Positions 42,638-51,030 of a stretch of 64,000 nt of DNA are shown here, piece after piece (position 1 is the first letter of the stretch; every line of letters starts with the position of its first letter). Position numbers and translations under genes: made by a program. The stretch spans positions 1-64,000 of the forward strand of contig JAFRQD010000054.1 in NCBI GenBank assembly GCA_017428785.1. Direction: 5' to 3'. The DNA comes from Bacteroidaceae bacterium (lineage in GTDB: Bacteria; Bacteroidota; Bacteroidia; Bacteroidales; Bacteroidaceae). A model generated the notes under the pieces. The model saw only the letters and a list, made by a program, of their open reading frames with translations, made no database searches and was not told the DNA's origin.

Positions 42638-43231
42638 TTAGGAAAGACAAAGTGCCACAACAGCTTCAACTTCGTCCTTGAGCGTCATCTGGCTGGTGTC
42701 GAGGCTGAGGTCGGGATGCGTTGGGGCTTCGAACGGGGCGCTAATGCCTGTGAAGTCCTTCACCTCACCACGGCGGGCACGGGCATAGAGGCCCTTCACA
42801 TCGCGGCGCTCGCATTCCTCTAAAGGCGTGGCAATATAGACCTCGCGGAAGTCCTTCTCGCCGATTATCTCGCGAGCCATCTGCCGAAGTTCAAGGGTAG
42901 GGGAGACGAAGCAGGCTATTGTGACGATGCCCGTATCCACAAAGAGCTTGCCTATCTCGGCGATGCGTCGGATGTTCTCCCTTCTGTCTTCTGCAGAGAA
43001 GCCAAGATTGGAGTTGATGCCGGCGCGGATGTTGTCGCCGTCGAGGATGCGGCAGAGGATGCCTCGCTTGTGCAGCTCGCGCTCCACGCCGATGGCTACG
43101 GTGCTCTTGCCGCTGCCACTCAAGCCGGTCATCCATATCATGATGCCCCGTTGATGGAGCAACTGTTCTTTGTCCTCGCGGGAAAGCATCTTGTCGAAGA
43201 TGGGGTAGATAGTATTAAGTTCAGAGTTCAT
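42638..43231 (-). CDS. cysC: Adenylylsulfate kinase CysC
   Basis: 197 residues. The P-loop GLSGSGKST is at residues 36-44, with ILDGDNIRAGINSNLGFS (APS-binding DGDxxR) and FREVYIATPLEECERRDVKG. It phosphorylates APS to PAPS. It is separated from cysD and cysN by the alginate-lyase-like gene and the 5.3-kb element, although these genes are normally adjacent in Bacteroides. Confidence 0.95.
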   Translation of the reverse strand: MNSELNTIYPIFDKMLSREDKEQLLHQRGIMIWMTGLSGSGKSTVAIGVERELHKRGILCRILDGDNIRAGINSNLGFSAEDRRENIRRIAEIGKLFVDTGIVTIACFVSPTLELRQMAREIIGEKDFREVYIATPLEECERRDVKGLYARARRGEVKDFTGISAPFEAPTHPDLSLDTSQMTLKDEVEAVVALCLS

Positions 43232-43363
43232 AGTTTAGGGTTTAGAGTCAGTATGCTTCGCAAATAGTTTAGAGTTTATAAGTTATGGAGAACTCCGCTA
43301 AGGCGGTACTATTAACTTGTTCAACTGTCTTTCAACTCTAAACTATCAACTTTTAACTATAAT
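43232..43363. repeat. Heptad-rich spacer between SLC13 gene and cysC
   Basis: AT-rich tracts (AGTTTAGGGTTTAGAG at about 43231; GTTTAGAGTTTATAAG; CTCTAAACTATCAACTTTTA at about 43336) of the 7-base-period family surround a CTCCGCTAAGGCGG hairpin (43291-43304). Confidence 0.65.
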
Positions 43364-44926
43364 TCATCTTATCGGCCATATTATTGGAATTACGAATACG
43401 CTTATGATGAATACGATGATGTTGAGGGGCAGGCCGACCTTCACATAATCCGTGAAACGATAGCCTCCGATGCCTTGCACGAGGAGGTTGGTCTGGTAAC
43501 CGATGGGTGTCGAGAAGGCGGCGCTGGCTGCCACGCAAATGCAGATGAAGAAGGGCATCGGGTTGACGCCAAGCTTCTCTGCAACAGCCAATGCCAGCGG
43601 GAAGGCGAGGGCTGCAGCTGCATTGTTCGTGATGAGCTCGGTGAAGAGGTTCGTGATGAGGAACAGAATGGCAAGCATGGCATAGGGCCCGTGCTCCGTC
43701 TGTCCGATTGCGTCGGCACAGGCAATGATGATGTCGGCTATCTGGTCGGCAAAGCCTGAGTTCTGCATGCCTTTCGAAATGGCAAAGGCACAGGCAATCG
43801 TGACCAGGACATCCCAGCTGATGTATTTGCTGTACCTTCTCGGATTGAATATCTTTGCCCAAGCCATGATGACGGTCGTGACGCAGACGAAGAAGAACAT
43901 GTCGAACTTGAAGCCTGGCACAGCTTCACGGACGAAAGGCAACTCGCCAACTGTGGCTCCCACTATCATCAGGACAAGCAGGATGAGGGCAAGATAGCGT
44001 TTCTTGTGGTCGAGGGGTTGGTTGTCGGCATCGTAACTGGAAATGAGGAAGGCCGTGGTTTCCTGATAGGTTTGCACGAACTTCTCGTCTGTGGCAAGCA
44101 GCAAGGTGTCGTGGTTCTGCAAAGGCATGTTCTGCCAGTCGCCATTAAGCAGGACACCGCTTCTGTGGATGGAATGGACATGCGCTCCATAATGACGATA
44201 GAAGTCGAACTCTCGCAAGGTCTTCCCTATGCCGGGGAAACGGCTTCGGAGCACAATCTCGACAAGGTGAACACCAGCCGACTTGTATTCCTCTTCGTCA
44301 TGCTCTGTCTCACGCACATCGGGCAAGAGGTAGTGACTATAAAATATAAGGTATGCGAGGCCGACAAGGCAGATGATGATGCCCACCTTTCCCAGCTCGA
44401 ACATCGACATGCCTTCTCTGCCAGATTCTTGAATCAGACCGTCCACCACAAGGTTCGTGCTCGTGCCAATCAGAGTGCAGATACCGCCAAGCACGGTGGC
44501 GTAGCTTAGCGGGATGAGGAACTTTGTGTGCGAAAGGCCGACCTTTCTTGCCCAGTTCTTGATGATGGGAGCGAAGATGACGACAACAGGGGTGTTGTTC
44601 AGGAATGCTGAGAGCGCTGCAATTGTTGGCAGGAGCTTTGCATTGGCTTTTGTTACTGTCGTGTGTTTCTGAGGCAAAAGGTTCAGGATGATGCGTTCCA
44701 GAATGCCGCTCCTTCTCACGCCCTCGCTGACGAGGAAGAGTAGGGCAACGGTTATCATTCCCTTGTTCGAGAAACCTTCCAGGCACTCTTTAGGGCTCAA
44801 AATACCAGCGCAAAGCATCATCACAACGCAAGTGAACAGGATGAGCCCCGGCTTCAATCGGTCTGCTATGAGTGCCCATACCATGAACACCAAGCAAAAT
44901 GCTACAAATAATACACTGAATTCCAT
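43364..44926 (-). CDS. SLC13/DASS-family anion permease with TrkA-C domain
   Basis: 520 residues. Two homologous membrane halves surround a cytosolic domain (about residues 205-300, VLRSRFPGIGKTLREFDFYR, typical of RCK/TrkA-C). The transport signatures are FLNNTPVVVIFAPI and the later TELITNNAAAALAFPLALAV. Position beside cysC supports sulfate uptake. The first base of its start overlaps the last base of the upstream radA gene. Confidence 0.9.
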   Translation of the reverse strand: MEFSVLFVAFCLVFMVWALIADRLKPGLILFTCVVMMLCAGILSPKECLEGFSNKGMITVALLFLVSEGVRRSGILERIILNLLPQKHTTVTKANAKLLPTIAALSAFLNNTPVVVIFAPIIKNWARKVGLSHTKFLIPLSYATVLGGICTLIGTSTNLVVDGLIQESGREGMSMFELGKVGIIICLVGLAYLIFYSHYLLPDVRETEHDEEEYKSAGVHLVEIVLRSRFPGIGKTLREFDFYRHYGAHVHSIHRSGVLLNGDWQNMPLQNHDTLLLATDEKFVQTYQETTAFLISSYDADNQPLDHKKRYLALILLVLMIVGATVGELPFVREAVPGFKFDMFFFVCVTTVIMAWAKIFNPRRYSKYISWDVLVTIACAFAISKGMQNSGFADQIADIIIACADAIGQTEHGPYAMLAILFLITNLFTELITNNAAAALAFPLALAVAEKLGVNPMPFFICICVAASAAFSTPIGYQTNLLVQGIGGYRFTDYVKVGLPLNIIVFIISVFVIPIIWPIR

Positions 44927-46299
44927 TATCCAAATAACTCTCTTACAGCTTCTACTACTCTGCGGACGGGCACGAGTTCTATCTTGTATTGTTTCTTGTC
45001 GAGCCCGTTCATGTTGTGTGAGGGGATGAGGATGCGCTTGAAACCGAGCTTCTGTGCCTCCGTGATTCTCTGTTCTATTCGTGATACAGGCCTTATCTCG
45101 CCGCTCAATCCAACCTCGCCAGCCATGCAGACATCGCCTTCGATGGGCATGTCGCCGTTGCTGGAAAGCACAGCGGCTATCACGCTGAGGTCGATGGCGG
45201 GGTCGGTGACGCGCAGTCCTCCAGCTATGTTCAGGAAGACATCTTTCTGGGCAAGTTTGAAGCCGACACGCTTTTCCAGTACTGCCAGAAGCATGTTCAG
45301 GCGTCGGCCATCAAAGCCAGTCGTGCTTCTTTGAGCGGTTCCGTAGGCTGCCGTGCTGACCAAAGCCTGCGTCTCTATCAGGAAAGGCCGCACACCTTCT
45401 ATTGAGCAGGAGATGGCCACGCCTGAGAGTCCTTCGCGATTGTCTGTGAGGAGCAGTTCGCTTGGGTTACTTACCTGCCGGAGTCCGTCGTGTCGCATCT
45501 CATAAATGCCCAGTTCGCTTGTGCTTCCGAAGCGGTTCTTCATGCTTCGAAGGATGCGGTAGAGGTGGTGCTGGTCGCCTTCGAACTGCAAGACGACATC
45601 CACGATGTGCTCCAAGACCTTTGGTCCTGCCAGCGAGCCTTCCTTATTTATATGGCCGATGAGCAGAATGGATGTGCCGCCTGCCTTGGCATATCTGAGC
45701 AGAGCAGCCGCACATTCCCTGATCTGGGCAAGCGAGCCAGCCGACGACTCGACGGTTTCTGTCTGTATGGTTTGTATGGAGTCGATGACAACGAGGTCGG
45801 GCTGCATCTCCTCAATGTGCTGGAAGATGGTTTCGAGGGATGTTTCGCAAAGGACATAGAGCCCCTCGTTCTTTGGTCCAAGCCTGTCCGCTCTCAGCTT
45901 AATCTGCCTGGCGCTTTCTTCTCCGCTGACATAAAGGATGCGTCGTCCTTGCAGTTGAAGCACCGTTTGAAGCGTGAGAGTACTCTTGCCGATACCAGGC
46001 TCGCCACCAAGCAGAACGAGGCTTCCCGGCACGAGGCCTCCGCCAAGTACGCGGTTCAGTTCGCCATCGTTCATGTCGATGCGCGGCTCGGCCCCGGCTT
46101 CAATCTCGTGTAGAGGGACAGCCCCCTCACCGCTCCCCCTTTTGGGGAGTGCTTTCGAAACTGCAGACTTTGCCGATGGGGCCGCAATCTTCATCTCTTT
46201 CATCGTGCCCCAGCGGTTGCAAGCAGGGCATTTGCCCATCCACTTCACGCTTTCTTGCCCGCAATAGTCGCAGACATATACTGTCTTATCTTTTGCCAC
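44926..46299 (-). CDS. radA: DNA repair protein RadA (Sms)
   Basis: 457 residues. A C4 zinc finger (C10, C13, C24, C27) leads to a RecA-like core with Walker A GGEPGIGKST (98-107), the RadA-specific MKNRFGST and a C-terminal Lon-like domain (DLSVIAAVLSSNGDMPIEGD). It is a branch-migration helicase in homologous recombination. Residues about 48-63 (KALPKRGSGEGAVPLH) are encoded by a GC-rich intergenic-type repeat (46120-46143) lying in the linker between zinc finger and core. Confidence 0.95.
   Translation of the reverse strand: MAKDKTVYVCDYCGQESVKWMGKCPACNRWGTMKEMKIAAPSAKSAVSKALPKRGSGEGAVPLHEIEAGAEPRIDMNDGELNRVLGGGLVPGSLVLLGGEPGIGKSTLTLQTVLQLQGRRILYVSGEESARQIKLRADRLGPKNEGLYVLCETSLETIFQHIEEMQPDLVVIDSIQTIQTETVESSAGSLAQIRECAAALLRYAKAGGTSILLIGHINKEGSLAGPKVLEHIVDVVLQFEGDQHHLYRILRSMKNRFGSTSELGIYEMRHDGLRQVSNPSELLLTDNREGLSGVAISCSIEGVRPFLIETQALVSTAAYGTAQRSTTGFDGRRLNMLLAVLEKRVGFKLAQKDVFLNIAGGLRVTDPAIDLSVIAAVLSSNGDMPIEGDVCMAGEVGLSGEIRPVSRIEQRITEAQKLGFKRILIPSHNMNGLDKKQYKIELVPVRRVVEAVRELFG
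46120..46143. repeat. GC-rich hairpin repeat inside radA
   Basis: AGCCCCCTCACCGCTCCCCC followed by TTTT and GGGGAG has the same plan as the intergenic repeat at 46386-46407 (reverse complement AGCCCCCTCTAACTCCCCCT). It lies in frame in the radA linker. Confidence 0.7.
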
Positions 46300-46383
46300 C
46301 TTGACTATTTACGATTTAATCATTTACCATTTACTATTTAATAGTTGGCATATCCTTCGGTCGCCGACCTTCGGTTCTCCCCA
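46300..46383. repeat. Heptad tract between tex and radA
   Basis: TTACCATTTACTATTTAATA-type 7-base-period sequence (46303-46345) is followed by a CGGTCGCCGACCTTCGG hairpin (46359-46375). It fills the spacer downstream of tex. Confidence 0.65.
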
Positions 46384-48516
46384 TTAAGGGGGAGTTAGAG
46401 GGGGCTTCTTCATGCTTAACGAGATGCGCTCTCTCTGGAGGTCCACTCCTACGACGCGAACCATGACTTGTTGCTGCACTTTTACCACTGTCGTAGGGTC
46501 TTTTACATAATGGTCTGCGAGTTGTGAGACATGCACCAAGCCTTTGACATGCACGCCGATATCGACGAAAGCGCCAAAGTCTGTGATGTTTGTCACGATG
46601 CCTGGCAGCACCATTCCCTCGCGAAGGTCGCCTATCTCGTGAACTGTCGGATCGAAAGCAAAGGCATGCAGGGGCTGACGAGGGTCGAGACCAGGCTTGT
46701 CGAGCTCAGTCATGATGTCGCGAAGGGTAGGGAGTCCCACCTCATCACTCACATACTTCTGCACATCTATCTTGTCCCTGAGCTCTTTGCTGGCCATGAG
46801 TTCCGCCACGGAACACTTCTGGTCGCGAGCCATCCTTTCCACCAACTCGTATCTCTCGGGGTGAACTGCGCTGTTGTCCAGCGGCTCTGTCCCGCCTTTA
46901 ATGCGAAGGAAGCCAGCCGACTGCTCGAAGGCTTTGGCACCGAGTCGCGGCACTTTCATCAACTCTTTTCGAGAGCGGAAAGGCCCGTTCTCACGGCGAT
47001 AGCGCACGATATTCTGGGCAAGCGAAGGTCCGAGGCCGCTCACATAAGTCAGGAGCCATTGCGAAGCCGTATTGAGATTCACGCCAACTCTGTTCACGCA
47101 GTTGACGACGGTCTCCTCGAGGCTCTTCCTGAGGGCCGTCTGATTGACGTCTTTCTGGTACTGACCCACGCCAATGCTGGACGGATCTATCTTGACGAGT
47201 TCTGCCAGAGGGTCCATCAGGCGCCGACCTATGCTGACAGCTCCGCGGACGGTCACATCCTCGTTTGGGAACTCTTCCCGTGCAATCTCGCTGGCACTAT
47301 AGATGCTGGCGCCGTCTTCGCTCACGCTATAAACCTCCACATTATCGGGAAGGTCGAGGTGACGCACGAAGTCCTCCGTCTCGCGACCAGCTGTTCCGTT
47401 GCCGATACTGATGGCCTGCACGCCATATTTCTCAACAAGATTCTGGACGGTCAGCATCGCCTTAACGCGCTCAGCACGAGGAGGATGCGGGAAGATGACA
47501 TCATGATGCAGGAGATTGCCTTCCGCATCGAGGCAGACCACCTTGCAGCCTGTTCGGAAGCCCGGGTCAATCGCCATCACACGCTTCTGTCCGAGGGGCG
47601 ATGCCATGAGCAGTTGTTCCAGATTACTTACGAAGACTCGGATGGCTTCGGCATCGGCTTTCTGCTTGGACGAAGCACCAAACTCGTTCGAGATGCTGGG
47701 CTCGAGGAGTCGCTTGTAACCGTCCTCGACGGCTTCCTGCACGGCTCTGCTGCACTCGCTGTTGCCTCTGACGAACTGGCGGGCGATTCGTTCCATAGCC
47801 GGCTCATCGTGTACACTGATGCTTACACGCAGGATGCCTTCAGCCTCACCTCGCCGCATAGCCAGCAGGCGATGGCTGGAACAGCGTTTCAGGGGTTCCG
47901 TCCAGTCGAAGTAATCGCGATAATTCTGCCCTTCCACGTCTTTGCCTTTGATGACTTTGCTCTGTATCTGAGCATGAATCGAGAAGGTAGTTCGCAGAGT
48001 CTGTCGGGCATGTTCGTCCTCGCTCACGCGTTCAGCGATAATGTCCTTTGCCCCCTGAAGAGCCTCCTCCTCGCTAAGATTAACGATGGACTCAAAACTA
48101 TGGACTATGGACTTTAGTGGTGTTGAGGGTTGTCGCAGGATGGCATCGGCAAGCGGCTCCAGTCCGGCTTCCCGAGCGACCTGAGCACGCGTGCGACGCT
48201 TCTGTTTGTAGGGCAGATAGATGTCTTCCAGAGTCGTCTCGTCCCAACACTCCTCGATACGGCTTCGCAGTTCGGGCGTGAGCTTTCCCTGCGCCTCTAT
48301 GGTATTGAGAATGAACTCCTTGCGGTGCTCCAGCTCGGTCACATTATCGAGCTCTGCAGCCACATGGGCCACCTCTACATCCGTCATGCCGCCCGTCGCT
48401 TCCTTGCGATAGCGGCTGATGAAGGGAACCGTAGCCCCCTCTTGCAGCAAATCCACCACTTGCCGCACATATTTTTCCTTGAGCCCCGTTCGCTCAGCTA
48501 TCAGGTTGTAGTTCAT
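46384..48516 (-). CDS. tex: Tex-family S1 RNA-binding transcription accessory protein
   Basis: 710 residues. It contains the N-terminal Tex helical domain, a YqgF-like RNase-H fold (RVMAIDPGFRTGCKVVCLDA), a helix-hairpin-helix pair (YVSGLGPSLAQNIVRYRREN) and a C-terminal S1 domain (GIVTNITDFGAFVDIGVHVK). Residues about 134-147 (LKSIVHSFESIVN) are encoded by the heptad repeat TCCATAGTCCATAG (48094-48110), an insertion relative to the usual compact sequence. The C-terminal PPLTPP comes from the GC-rich repeat at 46386-46407. A TAACTTTG box (minus, 48546-48539) is the likely promoter. Confidence 0.94.
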   Translation of the reverse strand: MNYNLIAERTGLKEKYVRQVVDLLQEGATVPFISRYRKEATGGMTDVEVAHVAAELDNVTELEHRKEFILNTIEAQGKLTPELRSRIEECWDETTLEDIYLPYKQKRRTRAQVAREAGLEPLADAILRQPSTPLKSIVHSFESIVNLSEEEALQGAKDIIAERVSEDEHARQTLRTTFSIHAQIQSKVIKGKDVEGQNYRDYFDWTEPLKRCSSHRLLAMRRGEAEGILRVSISVHDEPAMERIARQFVRGNSECSRAVQEAVEDGYKRLLEPSISNEFGASSKQKADAEAIRVFVSNLEQLLMASPLGQKRVMAIDPGFRTGCKVVCLDAEGNLLHHDVIFPHPPRAERVKAMLTVQNLVEKYGVQAISIGNGTAGRETEDFVRHLDLPDNVEVYSVSEDGASIYSASEIAREEFPNEDVTVRGAVSIGRRLMDPLAELVKIDPSSIGVGQYQKDVNQTALRKSLEETVVNCVNRVGVNLNTASQWLLTYVSGLGPSLAQNIVRYRRENGPFRSRKELMKVPRLGAKAFEQSAGFLRIKGGTEPLDNSAVHPERYELVERMARDQKCSVAELMASKELRDKIDVQKYVSDEVGLPTLRDIMTELDKPGLDPRQPLHAFAFDPTVHEIGDLREGMVLPGIVTNITDFGAFVDIGVHVKGLVHVSQLADHYVKDPTTVVKVQQQVMVRVVGVDLQRERISLSMKKPPLTPP
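46386..46407. repeat. GC-rich repeat forming the Tex C-terminus
   Basis: AAGGGGGAGTTAGAGGGGGC, the reverse complement of the AGCCCCCTCTAACTCCCCC family common in Bacteroidales intergenic DNA, encodes the final PPLTPP and runs past the stop codon. Confidence 0.7.
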
Positions 48517-49082
48517 ATATTGTCACTTCTTCGAAGTGCAAAGTTAAGAAAAAAATGGGAAATACATCATAAATCCGTGAGAAAAATGCCAAAACTTGTA
48601 GGTTGCCGACTCATAAACGCCTGAAATGACAACACAAGGAACACATCCAAATCCTTTACAAACTGCAGTTCGCGAATCGACGCAAAATTTTGTAAAGATT
48701 TTGGAAAAACGCGTGATTTGGTCGTTCGAAATGAGGAAAATCTGAACGCCGGCAGCGAAGTTTGTCAACTTAACAGGCGAAGTTTGTCAACTTAGCAGGC
48801 GGGGATTGGCATTTCCGCAGCCTGCGATGGGGCATGAAACAGGCTGTTTTGCCTCTTTTTCCATAAAGTTTACGACAGCCAGTCGTGTTAAGTCTGTGAG
48901 GTACAGCCACATAGTAAATCGCCCAAAATCGCGATAATTTCGTCCGCGGCACAGTCCGGCTCCAAATAAGGCCAGGAAAACGGGTCAGAATCTGGAAATT
49001 TCACGACAAACTCCCCTCTATTGCAGGACGATTCTTTCCTTTGCCGCAACAGACTATAGTTACCTCCATTACCCATAAACGC
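48517..49082. other. Intergenic region upstream of tex
   Basis: About 570 bases with no gene that I can support. It contains the tex promoter box, array F and an AT/GC mixed stretch (48840-49080) without an evident function. Confidence 0.6.
48748..48829. repeat. Palindrome array F, 22-bp period
   Basis: Units start at 48748, 48770, 48792 and 48814. Two units share CAGGCGAAGTTTGTCAAC-like halves, and the last has CCGCAGCCTGCG. It is the most AT-rich member of the array family. Confidence 0.78.
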
Positions 49083-49116
49083 AATAAGGGCTGCAGTGTT
49101 TTGCTGCAGCCCTTAT
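49083..49116. terminator. Strong hairpin downstream of the tRNA gene
   Basis: ATAAGGGCTGCAG pairs with CTGCAGCCCTTAT around a 7-base loop. It lies 29 bases past the 3' end of the minus-strand tRNA, with weak T-richness after it. Probably a terminator, usable in both directions. Confidence 0.7.
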
Positions 49117-49144
49117 ACATTATTATATTGGTGGTTTACCTTAG

Positions 49145-49218
49145 TGACTCCGGAGGGATTCTAACCCTCGACCTTCAGAACCGGAATCTGACGCTCTATA
49201 CAGCTAAGCTACGGAGCC
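49145..49218 (-). tRNA. tRNA-Arg (anticodon CCG)
   Basis: 74 bases on the minus strand. The acceptor stem GGCTCCG pairs with CGGAGTC, and the discriminator is A. The D-stem is GCTT/GAGC. The anticodon arm TCAGA-TTCCGGT-TCTGA puts CCG at positions 34-36, reading CGG. The T-arm is GAGGG-TTAGAAT-CCCTC. The 3' CCA is not encoded. Confidence 0.93.
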
Positions 49219-49259
49219 GTTTCTATAGTTCAAAGTTCATAATATTTGTTTCAACCTTA

Positions 49260-49313
49260 TTCCTTGATGGAAAGTTCAAGCAAAACTATGGACTATGGAC
49301 TATTGACTATGCA
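49260..49313. repeat. ACTATGG heptad tract at the DUF3127 stop
   Basis: ACTATGGACTATGGACTATT-type sequence (49285-49313) abuts the stop codon of the minus-strand DUF3127 gene. The stop itself (TAG) lies at the edge of the CATAGT-type repeat. Confidence 0.7.
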
Positions 49314-49709
49314 CTAAAATGGCAGTTCGTCTGTTGGGGCAGGTGCCTCGAAAGGAATGGGAGCAGGCTCGGCCATCGGAGCAGCTGGAGCAGCTTCCGG
49401 AGCAGGAGCGCCCTCGGCAGCAGGTGCCGGAGCAGTCTGTCCGCGGTCAATTCGGAAAGCACGGACATCGTTGAACCAGCGGCCATTGTATTCGTGGGCA
49501 TCAATATCGAAGTGAACGGTCAGCGTCTCGCCAATCTGAATGTTGAAAGCTTGCAGGCGGTCGACACCAAAAACATCGAACACCATCTTTCTGGGATAAT
49601 CTCCCGGCACCTCTAAAACATAAGACTTGGCTTTCCATTCGTTGCCAGTCCTGTTGCTGACTCCACCTCTTTCGTTGAACTCTGCAATAATCTTTCCTGT
49701 TAGTTCCAT
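49314..49709 (-). CDS. DUF3127 (SSB-like) protein
   Basis: 131 residues from the ATG at 49709; an upstream ATG at 49739 overlaps the promoter. The N-terminal OB-fold-like domain (MELTGKIIAEFNERGGVSNR, TGNEWKAKSYVLEVPGDYPR, NGRWFNDVRAFRI) is followed by a Pro/Ala/Glu-rich tail ending DELPF, resembling the acidic protein-interaction tip of SSB. It probably binds single-stranded DNA. A related protein is encoded in the 36-41 kb element. Confidence 0.85.
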   Translation of the reverse strand: MELTGKIIAEFNERGGVSNRTGNEWKAKSYVLEVPGDYPRKMVFDVFGVDRLQAFNIQIGETLTVHFDIDAHEYNGRWFNDVRAFRIDRGQTAPAPAAEGAPAPEAAPAAPMAEPAPIPFEAPAPTDELPF

Positions 49710-49736
49710 ATTGTTTGTTTTAATCAAATTTGGCTG

Positions 49737-49744
49737 CAAAGGTA
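49737..49744 (-). promoter_or_regulatory. -7 element upstream of the DUF3127 gene
   Basis: On the minus strand TACCTTTG is a consensus TAnnTTTG box 28 bases before the ATG. The -33 region lies in heptad repeat sequence (GTTTAAAGTGTAAAGTTTAG, about 49753-49772) and is poorly defined. Confidence 0.6.
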
Positions 49745-49816
49745 CGAAATAAAGTTTAAAGTGTAAAGTTTAGAGTTTAATGTTTTTGTTTTTGTGTGTT
49801 TTTTTCTCTTCTTTTC

Positions 49817-49847
49817 TTTGTCATGGCACGAAAAAAGGCTATCTTTG
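49817..49847 (+). promoter_or_regulatory. Promoter of the dnaN operon
   Basis: TTTG (49817-49820), 19 bases, then TATCTTTG (49840-49847): full match to the Bacteroidota promoter. The leader is about 50 bases before the dnaN ATG. Confidence 0.78.
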
Positions 49848-49902
49848 TCGAGCGAAATTGTATTTAAAAGTATAATGTATATCGTCAAATAGAAGTAAAT
49901 TT

Positions 49903-51027
49903 ATGAATTTCAAAGTATCTAGTACGGCACTTTATGCCCGTCTGACTGCTGCCAGCAAGGTGATGGCAAGCAAAAACTCTATGCCGATTTTGGATTGTTT
50001 CCTGCTCGATGTGGCAGGTGGGACCATTACCATTACAGCTTCCGACAGTGAGAAGTACTTTATCACGACGGTTCCTGCCATCGAGCAAAGCGGAGAAGCA
50101 CGTTTCTGTATCCCTGCAAAGACCTTGATCGAGTCGATGAAGGAACTTGCCGAGCAGCCTCTCAACATTGGCTACAACCAGGACACTCAGGAGGTGAAGG
50201 TGGTTCACAACTCCGGTTCGTTCGTCGTGATGGCGATGGATGCTGCTCCTTATCCAATGGCAAAGACAGTGGGCGACGACGCCACTCGCATCGAGATGCC
50301 TGCAAGCGTACTGCTCAACGGCATCAATCGTTGCCTCTTCGCCACTGCCAACGATGAGATACGCCTCGTGATGAATGGCATCTATGTTGACATCAAGCCC
50401 GACTGCATCGTGTTTGCAGGCACCGATGGCCGCAAGCTGGTTCGCAATACGAATCGCACGGTCAAGAGCGGTCTTACGGCAGGTTTCATCCTTCAGAAGA
50501 AGGTGTCTGCCATCCTGAAGGCCGTCCTGACAAAGGACGAGGAAAACATCACCATCGCTTTCGACAACGAGAAGGCTACCATTACTTCTGCCGACATGAC
50601 GATGCACTTCCGCCTCATCGAAGGTCGCTACCCGAACTACAACGCCGTCATCCCCGAGAACAATCCCTTCTCGGCCAATGTGGACCGCGCAGCCTTGATC
50701 AGCGCCCTGAAGCGTGTCAGCGTCTTCTGCAACCAGAGCAGCGGCCTCGTCAAGCTCGAACTTGCTAACAACAACATCAAGCTTACAGGTCAGGACAACG
50801 AATACTCTACTCGCGCTGAAGAATTCATCCTTTGCGAATACACGAACAATCCCATCAGCATTGGCTTCAGCTGCCCGTATCTGATTGAGATTGCAGGCAT
50901 CCTCGACGGCGAAATGCTCAAGATAGAACTGGCCGACCCGAGTCGTCCTGGTGTGATTCGTCCTGCCGACGAGAACACGGAAGACGAGGTGCTGATGCTT
51001 CTCATGCCAATGCGCATAGAAGACTAA
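49903..51027 (+). CDS. dnaN: DNA polymerase III beta sliding clamp
   Basis: 374 residues, the normal length for the three-domain clamp. Recognisable elements are the N-terminal SKNSMPILDCFLLDV, TDGRKLVRNTNRTV, IEGRYPNYNAVIPENN and the C-terminal VLMLLMPMRIED. It tethers the replicative polymerase to DNA. A 3'-5' exonuclease gene follows after 3 bases, and coaBC and DUF4835 continue the operon. Confidence 0.96.
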   Translation: MNFKVSSTALYARLTAASKVMASKNSMPILDCFLLDVAGGTITITASDSEKYFITTVPAIEQSGEARFCIPAKTLIESMKELAEQPLNIGYNQDTQEVKVVHNSGSFVVMAMDAAPYPMAKTVGDDATRIEMPASVLLNGINRCLFATANDEIRLVMNGIYVDIKPDCIVFAGTDGRKLVRNTNRTVKSGLTAGFILQKKVSAILKAVLTKDEENITIAFDNEKATITSADMTMHFRLIEGRYPNYNAVIPENNPFSANVDRAALISALKRVSVFCNQSSGLVKLELANNNIKLTGQDNEYSTRAEEFILCEYTNNPISIGFSCPYLIEIAGILDGEMLKIELADPSRPGVIRPADENTEDEVLMLLMPMRIED

Positions 51028-51030
51028 AAG

